Source: CAVPDA01 sp963702495
GTDB taxonomy: Bacteria; Pseudomonadota; Gammaproteobacteria; Burkholderiales; Rhodocyclaceae
Direction of reading: 5' to 3'
Assembly: GCA_963702495.1 (NCBI GenBank)
Contig: CAVPDA010000004.1
Coordinates: 1-64,000 of the forward strand
Length of the DNA stretch: 64,000 bases
Shown here: positions 8,965 through 17,031 of the stretch, in pieces
How the letters are laid out: every line of letters begins with the position of its first letter
Position numbering within the stretch: the stretch's first letter is position 1
Position numbers and translations under genes: made by a program
Notes under the pieces: generated by a model
Seen by the model: only the letters and a program-made list of their open reading frames with translations
Told to the model about the DNA's origin: nothing
Database searches by the model: none

Positions 8965-9459
8965 ATGAGTTTCCAGACCGCCGATCTGTGCGACCAGGCT
9001 GAGCCGCAAATTCGCGCCGGCACGGTGCGCGTCGTCACCCCCGTGTTTCGCAGCTTCGGCGGACGGCGCGCCTTCCACGGTCCGATCACCACGCTCAAGT
9101 TGCACGAGGACAACTCCCTGGTGCGCAAGGCGCTGGAATCCGCCGGGAACGGTCGGGTGCTGGTGGTGGACGGCGGCGGCAGCCTGCGCTGTGCCCTCGT
9201 CGGCGATCAACTGGCGCGGCTGGGCGTCGGCAACGGCTGGGCCGGCATCCTCGTGTACGGCTGCATTCGGGATTCCCGCGCCATCGCAGAAATGGACATC
9301 GGCGTGCTCGCGCTCGCCACCCATCCGCAGAAGAGCGTGAAAAAGGGCATCGGCGACGCCGACATCCCGGTCACTTTCGGCGGCGTCACCTTCCACCCCG
9401 GCGAACATCTCTACGCCGACGAGGACGGCATCGTCGTGGCGGCATCGGCACTCGTCTAG
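8965..9459 (+). CDS. rraA: RraA family protein (RNase E inhibitor / HMG aldolase fold)
   Basis: A 164-residue RraA-fold protein. Start ATG 8965 (MSFQTADLCDQ) follows TGGAG; an in-frame ATG at 8950 is less likely. Family landmarks are VVDGGGSLRCALVGDQLA, GWAGILVYGCIRDS and a C-terminal DEDGIVV. RraA binds RNase E and dampens RNA turnover in E. coli. Close relatives are class II 4-hydroxy-4-methyl-2-oxoglutarate/oxaloacetate aldolases, whose Gly-rich loop plus Arg-Asp motif is also present here (CIRDS). The true activity in this organism is therefore open. It sits between the clpA terminator and the CYTH-CHAD gene, 20 bases before the latter, so they may share a message. Confidence 0.88.
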   Translation: MSFQTADLCDQAEPQIRAGTVRVVTPVFRSFGGRRAFHGPITTLKLHEDNSLVRKALESAGNGRVLVVDGGGSLRCALVGDQLARLGVGNGWAGILVYGCIRDSRAIAEMDIGVLALATHPQKSVKKGIGDADIPVTFGGVTFHPGEHLYADEDGIVVAASALV

Positions 9460-9479
9460 GGCACCAATTCCGTCCAATC

Positions 9480-10997
9480 ATGGCCGAGGAAGTCGAGCTC
9501 AAACTGGCGCTGCCCGAGAACGCCTGGCGCGCCGTCGCACGGCACCCGCGCCTCGCCGCCGCCGAAAAGCTGCCGCCGCGCAAGCTGGTCAATATCTACT
9601 ACGACACGCCGGAACTCGATCTGCGGCGCAAGGGAGTCGCTCTGCGGCTGCGCCAGCAGGGCCGCCAGTGGCTGCAGACCGTCAAGTGCGCCGGCACCCT
9701 GGCCGGCGGCCTGAGCACGCGCCCGGAATGGGAGTACCCGTACGACGGTCAGGCGTTCGACTTCGCGCCCATCGACGACGCGAAGCTGCGCCGCTGGCTC
9801 CGCCGCGACAGGCTGGCAAAGCGCCTTCAACCGGCCTTCGAGACGACCTTTTCCCGGCAGACCTGGCGCATCGCGACCGGCGAGCACTCGACCATCCTGG
9901 TCATGTTCGATCGCGGCCGCATCCAGGCCGCGGGCCGCAGCCTGCCGATCAGCGAACTCGAACTGGAACTGGCGGGAGCGGCCGTCGGCGACCTGTTCGA
10001 ACTGGCGCGCGAACTCGCCGCCCTGCTCCCCCTGCGGCCCGAGCCGCTGTCGAAGGCCGAGCGCGGCTATCGCCTGATCGGGGCGCCCCCCTCATCGCCT
10101 CGCCCGTCGACCGGCGCGCCCCTCGACGCCGGTCGTTCGGCACTGGAGGCGTTCCGCGTCATCGGGCTGTCCTGCCTCGCCCGACTCCAGGACAACGAAC
10201 CCGGCGTGCGGGATGGCGGAGACCCGGAGTCCATGCGGCAGGCGCGCATCGAAGTGTGCCGCCTGCGTTCATTGCTGCGCCTGTTTCGACCCTTGCTGCC
10301 CGCGTCTCTGCTGGGAGACGTACCGACACGATTGCGCGCCCTCGGCGCCACGCTGGGCGAAGCGCGGGACTGGAAGGTGCTGGTCTCGAAACTGCTGCGG
10401 CCGGTCGCCGATGCATCTCCCGGGGATGCCCAATTGGAACGGCTGATCGAGGCAGCCGCGGCGCATCGCGAAGAAGCGCGTGCCGCCGTCGTCGCCGCCG
10501 TCGACGATGCGGCATACGGCCGGCTGATGATCGACCTTGTGGCCCTGCTGCATAGCCCGGAACTCGACACCACTGCGCCAGCGACGCCCACGTTTGCCGA
10601 CTTCGCCGCCGAGCAGTTGAACCGCCTGCGCCGCCGCGCCGGTAAAGCGGCCAGGGGTGCAGACGGCCTCGACACCGAGGCCCTGGACGGATTGCGCATT
10701 GCGGTCAGCCGCCTGCATGACGCGCTGGAGCTTTGCGCACCGATCTATCGGCGCAAGGCGGTCCAGCGTGACCTTCGGCGCTTGGCGCGGGCGCAGGACC
10801 GACTCGACATGATCCATGATCTGGTCGATGCCGGAGCGCGGCTCGCCCTGTGCGCGGACGACGATTCCGGCTTGTGGGAAGCGGTCGCCCGGGTCGGCGC
10901 TTGGCACAAACCGCGCTATCGGAAGTGGATGGCGAAGCTGCCAGGAGACGTGGCAGCAATGACCGAGCGCCGCTTCGCCTGGGAACGCTGGACTTGA
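9480..10997 (+). CDS. CYTH-CHAD domain protein, predicted inorganic triphosphatase
   Basis: 505 residues. The N-terminal CYTH domain (about 1-200) opens with the metal-binding ExExK motif (E4-V-E6-L-K8) and continues with YYDTPELDLRRKGVALRLR and ELELELAG, the acidic tunnel strands. The C-terminal CHAD domain (about 215-505) is helical, with conserved His and Arg/Lys that bind polyphosphate (RQARIEVCRLRSLLRLFRP, LDGLRIAVSRLHDALEL). CYTH triphosphatases such as E. coli YgiF hydrolyse tripolyphosphate, and CHAD domains bind polyphosphate granules, so a role in polyphosphate metabolism is likely. Stop is 72 bases before sixA. Intact. Confidence 0.9.
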   Translation: MAEEVELKLALPENAWRAVARHPRLAAAEKLPPRKLVNIYYDTPELDLRRKGVALRLRQQGRQWLQTVKCAGTLAGGLSTRPEWEYPYDGQAFDFAPIDDAKLRRWLRRDRLAKRLQPAFETTFSRQTWRIATGEHSTILVMFDRGRIQAAGRSLPISELELELAGAAVGDLFELARELAALLPLRPEPLSKAERGYRLIGAPPSSPRPSTGAPLDAGRSALEAFRVIGLSCLARLQDNEPGVRDGGDPESMRQARIEVCRLRSLLRLFRPLLPASLLGDVPTRLRALGATLGEARDWKVLVSKLLRPVADASPGDAQLERLIEAAAAHREEARAAVVAAVDDAAYGRLMIDLVALLHSPELDTTAPATPTFADFAAEQLNRLRRRAGKAARGADGLDTEALDGLRIAVSRLHDALELCAPIYRRKAVQRDLRRLARAQDRLDMIHDLVDAGARLALCADDDSGLWEAVARVGAWHKPRYRKWMAKLPGDVAAMTERRFAWERWT

Positions 10998-11069
10998 CGG
11001 CGCATTGCAGCCCCCATGCGATCGGCCGCACAATGCGGCGTCAAGCTTAGCCCACGGAGCGCAAGACGC

Positions 11070-11522
11070 ATGGAACTCATCCTGTGGCGGCACGCCGAAG
11101 CCGAAGACGGCATTCCCGACGCCAAGCGCCCACTGACAGAGCGCGGCCAGAAGCAGGCCAGAAAAATGGCAAAATGGCTGCGCAAGCGCCTGCCGGAAGA
11201 CACACGCATCATCGTCAGCCCGGCACTGCGCTGCCAACAGACCGCCGCAGCCCTGGAACGGGAGTTCGAAGCCAGCAAGCACGTCGGCACTTCGGCCAAC
11301 GCCGGGCAGGTTCTGCAGGCCGCCGGCTGGCCCGAGGCGCAGAGCGCAGTTCTGGTGGTCGGACATCAGCCCACCCTCGGCCGTTTGGCGGCATTGCTCC
11401 TGACAGGTCAGGAAGCCGACTGGGCCATCAAGAAAGGCGCGATCTGGTGGCTGAGCACCGCGGCGGTCGGCGACGAACCATCGGCGTCCCTGCGCGCAGC
11501 ACTCGGCCCGGATCTGATCTGA
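11070..11522 (+). CDS. sixA: Phosphohistidine phosphatase SixA
   Basis: A 150-residue histidine phosphatase of the SixA branch, which removes phosphate from His of phosphorelay or PTS proteins. The catalytic RHAE motif is at residues 7-10 (MELILWRHAEAED), the second catalytic His is H99 in VVGHQPTLG, and PLTERGQKQARKMA and IVSPALRCQQTA are typical. Start ATG 11070 was chosen because homologues begin MELILWRHA; an extension to 11016 has no similarity. It sits downstream of the CYTH-CHAD gene, a common pairing in betaproteobacteria that may reflect shared phosphate metabolism. Confidence 0.93.
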   Translation: MELILWRHAEAEDGIPDAKRPLTERGQKQARKMAKWLRKRLPEDTRIIVSPALRCQQTAAALEREFEASKHVGTSANAGQVLQAAGWPEAQSAVLVVGHQPTLGRLAALLLTGQEADWAIKKGAIWWLSTAAVGDEPSASLRAALGPDLI

Positions 11523-11541
11523 CCGACAGTGCCTCCGAGCC

Positions 11542-11564
11542 GTAGGGCGGGCCGTGCCCGCCGG
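11542..11564. repeat. Dispersed GTAGGGCGGGCC element, partial copy
   Basis: The 23 bases match, with one mismatch, the left arm of the long inverted repeat at 50685-50739. GGGCGGGC and GCCCGCC parts can pair locally. It lies between sixA and wzm and is probably a member of a REP-like intergenic repeat family. Confidence 0.6.
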
Positions 11565-11763
11565 TCGCGCCCGACAGACCGCCCGCCTAAAGGTCTCCGC
11601 CGCGAGGCCGTAGCTTCCTGGCGTCGACCGTCGCCGAACGGGACATGGGTTCGCCAAGCAGCACAAGAGTGACATAATCCCCTCGCAGCCGCCTTGGCAC
11701 GGCCCGCGAGGATCCCGAAGCCCGGGCCACCAGGACTATTGAAGCCGAATCAAGATCAGCCGC

Positions 11764-12542
11764 GTGCTTTCCGTTTACCGTCACCGTTACCTTCTGGGGC
11801 AGTTGATCAAGCGCGACGTCCTGCTGCGCTACCGCGGCGCCTACTTCGGGCTGCTGTGGATCTTTCTCAACCCGCTCATCATGCTGGGGATCTTCGTCTT
11901 CGTCTTCGGCCACATCTTCCAGGCGCGCTGGCCGGCCCAGAGCGGCGGCATCCCCTTCGCCCTCAACCTCTACTGCGGCCTGATCGCGTTCAACATCTTC
12001 GGCGAGACCGTGGGCCGCTCCCCGGCGGCGGTGCGGGGCTACCCGAGCTATGTGAAGAAGATCATCTTCCCGGTGGAGATCCTGCCGCGTCGTGCCGCTC
12101 GGGGCCGCGCTGGTGCACGCCGGCTTCAACTTCGTCATCCTCGCCGCCGCGCTCGCCTGGGTCGGGCAGCTCAATCCCTCGCAACTGCTGCTGCCGCTGC
12201 TCGTCACGCCGCTGCTGCTTTTCAGCCTCGGCCTCGCCTGGTTTCTCTCGGCCTGGGGCGTATTCATCAAGGACATGAGCCAGATCGTGCCGGTGTTCGT
12301 GCAGATGCTGCTGTTCCTGTCGCCGGTGTTCTATCCCGGCCGAGGCAGTGCCGCCGGCGCTTCGACCGCTGTTCAGCCACAACCCGCTGGGCGCGGTAAT
12401 CGAAAGCCTGCGCGCCGCCTTGGGCGGACAAGAAATCGACTGGAGTGCCTGGACCATGGCCCTCGCCCTCTCCGTGGCCGCCTTCCTGCTCGGCGGCCTG
12501 TTCTTCAACCACAGCCGGGACGAGTTCGCGGATGTCCTCTGA
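11764..12542 (+). CDS. wzm: ABC-2 polysaccharide exporter permease (two frameshifts)
   Basis: Membrane subunit of the ABC transporter that exports O-antigen or similar lipid-linked polysaccharide. Start is a GTG at 11764 (reading LSVYRHRYLLGQLIKRDVLL), followed by YRGAYFGLLWIFLNPLIML and several hydrophobic segments, with KKIIFPVEILP before the first break near 12090. The next frame continues VPLGAALVHAGFNFVILAAA and IKDMSQIVPVFVQMLLFLSP. A second break near 12345 leads to LFSHNPLGAVIESLRAAL and the stop at 12542. About 259 residues, six predicted helices, no lost motif. Each break is one base. The stop overlaps the wzt start, as usual for this pair. Confidence 0.9.
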
Positions 12543-13788
12543 CGACATCGCCATTTCGGTCCGCAACCTGACCAAGACCTACCGCATCTTCGGCCACCCG
12601 GGAGACCGGCTGAAACAGGCGATGACGTTCGGCATGCGCCGCTATCACCGCGAATTCACCGCTCTCAAGGACGTATCGTTCGACATCAAGAAAGGGGAGA
12701 CGGTCGGGATCATCGGCCGCAATGGGTCGGGAAAGAGCACGCTGCTGCAATTGATCTGCGGGATACTCAAACCTACCGCAGGCTCTGTGCAGGCAAACAG
12801 CCGCATCGCGGCACTACTCGAACTGGGCGCCGGGTTCAATCCAGAATTCACCGGGCGCGAGAACGTCTATTTCCAGGGCGCGCTCCGGGGCTTCAGCCAG
12901 GTTGAGATGGACGGGCGCTTCCACGCCATCGCCGCATTCGCCGATATCGGCCAGTTCATCGACCAGCCAGTCCGCACATATTCAAGCGGAATGTTCGTTC
13001 GCTTGGCGTTTTCGGTGGCAATACAGGTTTCTCCGGAAGTATTGATCATCGATGAAGCCCTTGCGGTTGGTGACCTAGCCTTCCAGCAAAAATGCGTGGG
13101 GAAGATGGGGTCCCTCCGCAGCAAGGGCATAACGATCCTGGTCGTCTCCCACGATTTGCACCTCATCGAAAGATTCTGCGACCGGGTATTGGTTCTTGAA
13201 GGCGGTTCGTGCGTTTCCGACGGACCAGCCCCCGAAGCTGTAGCTACTTTTCGTAACCTACTCCAATTCCATCAGGACGTAGCCACGATCTCAGACTCAT
13301 CGCCAGAGGTTCGCTATTCCACGGGTGCTGTGGCAATACGAACTGTCGAAATACTGGACAAAGTTCAGCAGCCGCGCAGTAGTTTCGTGACCGGTGAAGA
13401 CCTCATCGTACGGCTGCACTACGTTGCACAGCATCCTGTACGTAACGTGTACTTTGCGTGCTCCATCTGGGTTGACTCCGAGACTAGGCTGGGCACAGCC
13501 ACCATGATCGCCGAACACCCGGAGCCTTTCGGGAAGGAACTGGTTGGAGAATTCGAGGTGTTGCTCACGCTACCCAAAGTTCCTCTGCTTCCCGGACTCT
13601 ATTTCCTGAGGGGCGGCGTCTATGACGACAATCTTCACCACGCGTACTGCCTCTGGGGTTGGACAGGTCCGCCTTTGGCGCAGTTCACGATCACATCTAG
13701 CACCTGCAATGGATTTGTACTGAAAAGCGAGCTCGGCTTCGTGCTTCTTCCCTCTCGCTGGAAAGTCTCGAAGATCCATCATGGGTAA
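12532..13788 (+). CDS. wzt: ABC transporter ATPase Wzt with C-terminal substrate-recognition domain
   Basis: 418 residues. The N-terminal ATPase domain (1-250) has Walker A GRNGSGKS, signature YSSGMFVRLAFS and Walker B EVLIIDEAL. Residues about 260-418 form an extra beta-rich domain of the Wzt_C kind (VRNVYFACSIWVDSETRLGT), which in E. coli O8/O9a Wzt recognises the modified non-reducing end of the polysaccharide. This points to export of a finished, end-capped glycan. Start ATG 12532 overlaps the wzm stop by 11 bases, and the stop overlaps the next gene by 8 bases, so wzm-wzt and the fusion gene are one operon. Base composition falls noticeably after the ATPase domain. Confidence 0.95.
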   Translation: MSSDDIAISVRNLTKTYRIFGHPGDRLKQAMTFGMRRYHREFTALKDVSFDIKKGETVGIIGRNGSGKSTLLQLICGILKPTAGSVQANSRIAALLELGAGFNPEFTGRENVYFQGALRGFSQVEMDGRFHAIAAFADIGQFIDQPVRTYSSGMFVRLAFSVAIQVSPEVLIIDEALAVGDLAFQQKCVGKMGSLRSKGITILVVSHDLHLIERFCDRVLVLEGGSCVSDGPAPEAVATFRNLLQFHQDVATISDSSPEVRYSTGAVAIRTVEILDKVQQPRSSFVTGEDLIVRLHYVAQHPVRNVYFACSIWVDSETRLGTATMIAEHPEPFGKELVGEFEVLLTLPKVPLLPGLYFLRGGVYDDNLHHAYCLWGWTGPPLAQFTITSSTCNGFVLKSELGFVLLPSRWKVSKIHHG

Positions 13789-16075
13789 CTGCCTTCTAGT
13801 CCTTCTTCTCGACGCGTTTCGGCCCGATTACTTGGCGCATACACGCTTTCTCAGGAGCCTAGCAGTCTCAGGGATTAAGGGGCATCTCGTAGAGCCCTTT
13901 GGCTTTGCCGCTTGGCCCGCCTACTTCGGGGGACTGACACCAGGCGAAGCGGGCTATTCGCATGTTTTCTGGTTCGACCCCGACAACTCGCCTTTCCGGC
14001 CCGCGCGCTACCTCTTCCCCGCAAGAAACGGCACAGCAAATGAATCGGCAATCCGGGAAGCAATATGCCGTCGGGCCAGGAACTGGGTTACCTCATACGC
14101 AGCCACTTATCTCAATACGGGATGCATACCACTAGAGCGGCTTCACTACTTTGATCTTGCCGAGCGCTTTGCGCCATTCGATCGCTCTGTCGGCTACACG
14201 TCCATCTTTTCGATACTGGATCGTCATGGCTTGCCGTGGTACGGAGCATTCTGGCCTCTTACCATCCGCCTGCCTCACTCCAGGGATGAAGAGATCCTAG
14301 GTGCGGCAATGACAGCATTAGCACCGCGACACCGCTTTGCTTTCGTTCATCTCTCGACCCTGGATACCACCGGACACGCGTTTGGACCGGCTTCAGAAGA
14401 GATACTTCTTGCCTTAGACAGAATCGACCGTCAAGTTGAGCGGCTCGTTGAACGATGCCACGAGCTGTACGCACACGTCGATGTAATCGTGTTCGGCGAT
14501 CACGGTATGGTCAATGTGCTGCATTCGATCGACCTAGAAGCCGGTCTGCGCCGGCACGGCCTCCACCACGGTAGCGACTATGTTGCTTTCTACGACTCGA
14601 CCATGGCCAGATTCTGGTGCCCCACCGGATATGGGGCGCAAAAGCTCGCCGAAGCGCTTCAGCATCAGGTCGGTGGCCATCTGCTTACTGTCCAAGAGAA
14701 GGCCGCATGGCAGATCGACACCTGTGACGCCCGCAACGGCGAGTTTTACTTCCTTGCCGATCCTGGCACGGTGATCATCCCCAACTACTTCCAGCCTCGC
14801 AGGCAAAATGTTCGAGGAATGCATGGCTATGCCCCGGACATTGCAGACAATAAGGGAATCTTCGTTCTGAACGACGGCAGGACAAAGGGCGACGTCGGCG
14901 ATGTACGCGCCACCCAGCTATTTCACACCTTTCTGGACATACTCGGAATGAGTGAGGTGGACAACAACCCCGACCGATCCGCCCGAAGGCAGATTACCCC
15001 GCCGCCGCCCGACGCACCCCGCTATACGACCATTCTGGCTCGCCACGAGGAAGCGGGCATCGATGACCATCTAGGTAGGCTGTGCGAGCGCATCAATGCC
15101 CTAGATCCGGCCCGAGACGCAATTGTCCTGTCCGGGGGCTTCGGCAGGGGAGAAGGCAGTGTCCGCCGCACAAGTGACGGGATTTACCCACTCAACGACT
15201 ACGACATTGTGCTGATTACGCGAACGCCGCTGCGTCCCGAGACCCTCAGGCGCGAAGAAGCAAATCTGGCCGCGATGCTCGGAATGGACTTTGTCGATCT
15301 TGGCGTCATCGATACGGTGAGCCTTTCCAAACTAGAGCTGACGCAATTCACCTTTGACCTAAAGTACGGCAGCCGCGTGCTCGATGGCGATCCAACGATC
15401 TTGGACCGCCTGCCCCGCTTCAGCGCTGGCGCGATTCCCGTTTCCGAAGGCTCGATACTGATATTCAATCGATTGGCCGGATTGCTCAACGCCCTTCCGA
15501 ACTATGAATCTCCTACTAACGTTGCGGGAAATGCGATTGACTTCATGGTGTTCCAACTTGCCAAATTCTGGATCGCGATGGGTGACGCCTATTTGCTACT
15601 TTGGCGCGGCTACGATGCGTCCTACCGAGTTCGACGCCAACGATTCGCTGACCTGCACGCCAGCGGCGGCGTTGCCCGGGACATTTCTCACGAAGTGGAC
15701 AACGGCTACAGCTTCAAGCTCACCGGCAGCGGCATTCTTGCGCATGACATTAAGACCTTACTCTCTCGGCTGCTGGCTGCCCTGCCCGCGGCCCTGCAAC
15801 ACCTGGTTGCTGCCGCTCATGACATCCCGGTACCAAGCAACGCCGGCCTGGATGACACGCTCGATGCCTGGATGCGGGCGGGAGCCAATTCCTCGGAGCG
15901 CTCCAAACGTGCAACCTGGTCATCAATCGTTTCGCTTCTCCTGTCGCATAATCATGCTCAACGCGAGGCGCAGCTGCGCAGAGCGGCCACCCTTCTTTCG
16001 ACCGATGCCAAGGTAGATTACCAAGCGCTGCGCCAGGTCGCCTGGCGATCGTGGGAGGAAAGATGCCACCATTAG
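13781..16075 (+). CDS. AlkP-superfamily-like / nucleotidyltransferase-like fusion in polysaccharide locus
   Basis: 764 residues with no recognised name. Residues 1-400 resemble alkaline-phosphatase-superfamily phosphodiesterases, with putative metal ligands D11 (LLLDAFRPDY), D195 and H199 (DTTGHAFGP), D240-H241 (FGDHGM) and H348 (GMHGYAP). The segment expected to carry the nucleophilic Thr/Ser (consensus like TVPAWTSIFTG) reads GFAAWPAYFGG, so the nucleophile position appears to be Gly41. Residues about 445-560 look like a pol-beta-type nucleotidyltransferase: SGGFGRGEGS at 451-460 and NDYD at 472-475 supply the G-S and D-x-D elements. The rest is helical. No signal peptide or clear membrane helix, so it is cytoplasmic. 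It overlaps wzt by 8 bases and the next glycosyltransferase, and the frame is intact. A role in modifying or capping the glycan is inferred from position only. Confidence 0.7.
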   Translation: MGNCLLVLLLDAFRPDYLAHTRFLRSLAVSGIKGHLVEPFGFAAWPAYFGGLTPGEAGYSHVFWFDPDNSPFRPARYLFPARNGTANESAIREAICRRARNWVTSYAATYLNTGCIPLERLHYFDLAERFAPFDRSVGYTSIFSILDRHGLPWYGAFWPLTIRLPHSRDEEILGAAMTALAPRHRFAFVHLSTLDTTGHAFGPASEEILLALDRIDRQVERLVERCHELYAHVDVIVFGDHGMVNVLHSIDLEAGLRRHGLHHGSDYVAFYDSTMARFWCPTGYGAQKLAEALQHQVGGHLLTVQEKAAWQIDTCDARNGEFYFLADPGTVIIPNYFQPRRQNVRGMHGYAPDIADNKGIFVLNDGRTKGDVGDVRATQLFHTFLDILGMSEVDNNPDRSARRQITPPPPDAPRYTTILARHEEAGIDDHLGRLCERINALDPARDAIVLSGGFGRGEGSVRRTSDGIYPLNDYDIVLITRTPLRPETLRREEANLAAMLGMDFVDLGVIDTVSLSKLELTQFTFDLKYGSRVLDGDPTILDRLPRFSAGAIPVSEGSILIFNRLAGLLNALPNYESPTNVAGNAIDFMVFQLAKFWIAMGDAYLLLWRGYDASYRVRRQRFADLHASGGVARDISHEVDNGYSFKLTGSGILAHDIKTLLSRLLAALPAALQHLVAAAHDIPVPSNAGLDDTLDAWMRAGANSSERSKRATWSSIVSLLLSHNHAQREAQLRRAATLLSTDAKVDYQALRQVAWRSWEERCHH

Positions 16076-17031
16076 TCTCAATCATCATTCCCTGCCATAA
16101 CCAAGGACGCTATCTTGCTGAAGCCGTCAGTAGCAGTCTCGACCAGACGTACCGGAATGTGGAGATTCTGGTCGTTGACGATGGATCAACCGACGATACT
16201 GCTCGCGTCATGGAGGACTTCGTCACCGACTCCCGGGTGAGATTCTTCCGACAGCCGAATCAGGGCCCAAGCGTTGCCAGAAACAATGGAGTAGCCAACA
16301 GTCGCGGCGAATTCCTGAACTTTCTCGATGCCGACGACACCATCGCGCCCAGAAAGGTCGAACGCCAAGTACCGGTACTGATTGCAGACTCCGGCCTCGG
16401 ATTCGCGTACTGCGACATTACGCACATCGACGAGGAAGGGACGATTGTCGAAGAGAGAAAGGCATCTTCCGTTGCCAACGGCCGGACGCAACTGTCTGGC
16501 GACATTTTCGATCAGCTCTTTGCTGGTGGCTATTTTCCACCCCATTCACCGCTGGTCCGTCGCAGCGCCTTCGACAGAGTCGGGGGATTCGATCCGGCAT
16601 TGCGGGGTTGCTGCGACTGGGACCTCTGGCTACGACTGGCTGCGCAGGGATTCACCGCGCACTACTTGGACGAAAGATTGGCGAGCTATCGCCTGCATTC
16701 GGCAGCCATGTCGCGGAACGTTCGGCATATGCGGGAAGATGAGCAAAGGGTCGTCGAAAAGATTCTCGCTGCCTTCCCGCAGCGAGCGGCCCGAGCCTAT
16801 TCCGCGCTTCGTATTCGGATCGAGGAAACATGGGAAGCGTGCACATGGCTCAACGCCGATCGCGCGGCGCTCGATGCCGAAAATGCGCGATTGAAGCAGC
16901 GGGCGGTAGTTCTGGACGAGTGCCCCTCGATCGTTCGCTATCCTATCTACGCTTTCCTGCTATTCGTTAAGCGCTTCTGCTCACGAGCCCGCAGGATACT
17001 CCGCCCCCTAGCGCATCGCCGGTCGCTATGA
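16063..17031 (+). CDS. Glycosyltransferase family 2
   Basis: About 322 residues. GT-A fold with SIIIPCHNQGRYLAEAV at the N-terminus, VVDDGSTDDT for nucleotide-sugar binding, the metal motif in LNFLDADDTI and CDWDLWLRLA near the acceptor side. The C-terminus has a short coiled segment (LDAENARLKQR) and a basic hydrophobic tail that may touch the membrane. Start ATG 16063 follows GGGAGGAAAG; a GTG at 16051 in the same frame is possible. It overlaps the fusion gene upstream by 13 bases and the next gene by 4 (ATGA). It adds a sugar to the surface polysaccharide; donor and acceptor are not predictable. Confidence 0.9.
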   Translation: MPPLVSIIIPCHNQGRYLAEAVSSSLDQTYRNVEILVVDDGSTDDTARVMEDFVTDSRVRFFRQPNQGPSVARNNGVANSRGEFLNFLDADDTIAPRKVERQVPVLIADSGLGFAYCDITHIDEEGTIVEERKASSVANGRTQLSGDIFDQLFAGGYFPPHSPLVRRSAFDRVGGFDPALRGCCDWDLWLRLAAQGFTAHYLDERLASYRLHSAAMSRNVRHMREDEQRVVEKILAAFPQRAARAYSALRIRIEETWEACTWLNADRAALDAENARLKQRAVVLDECPSIVRYPIYAFLLFVKRFCSRARRILRPLAHRRSL

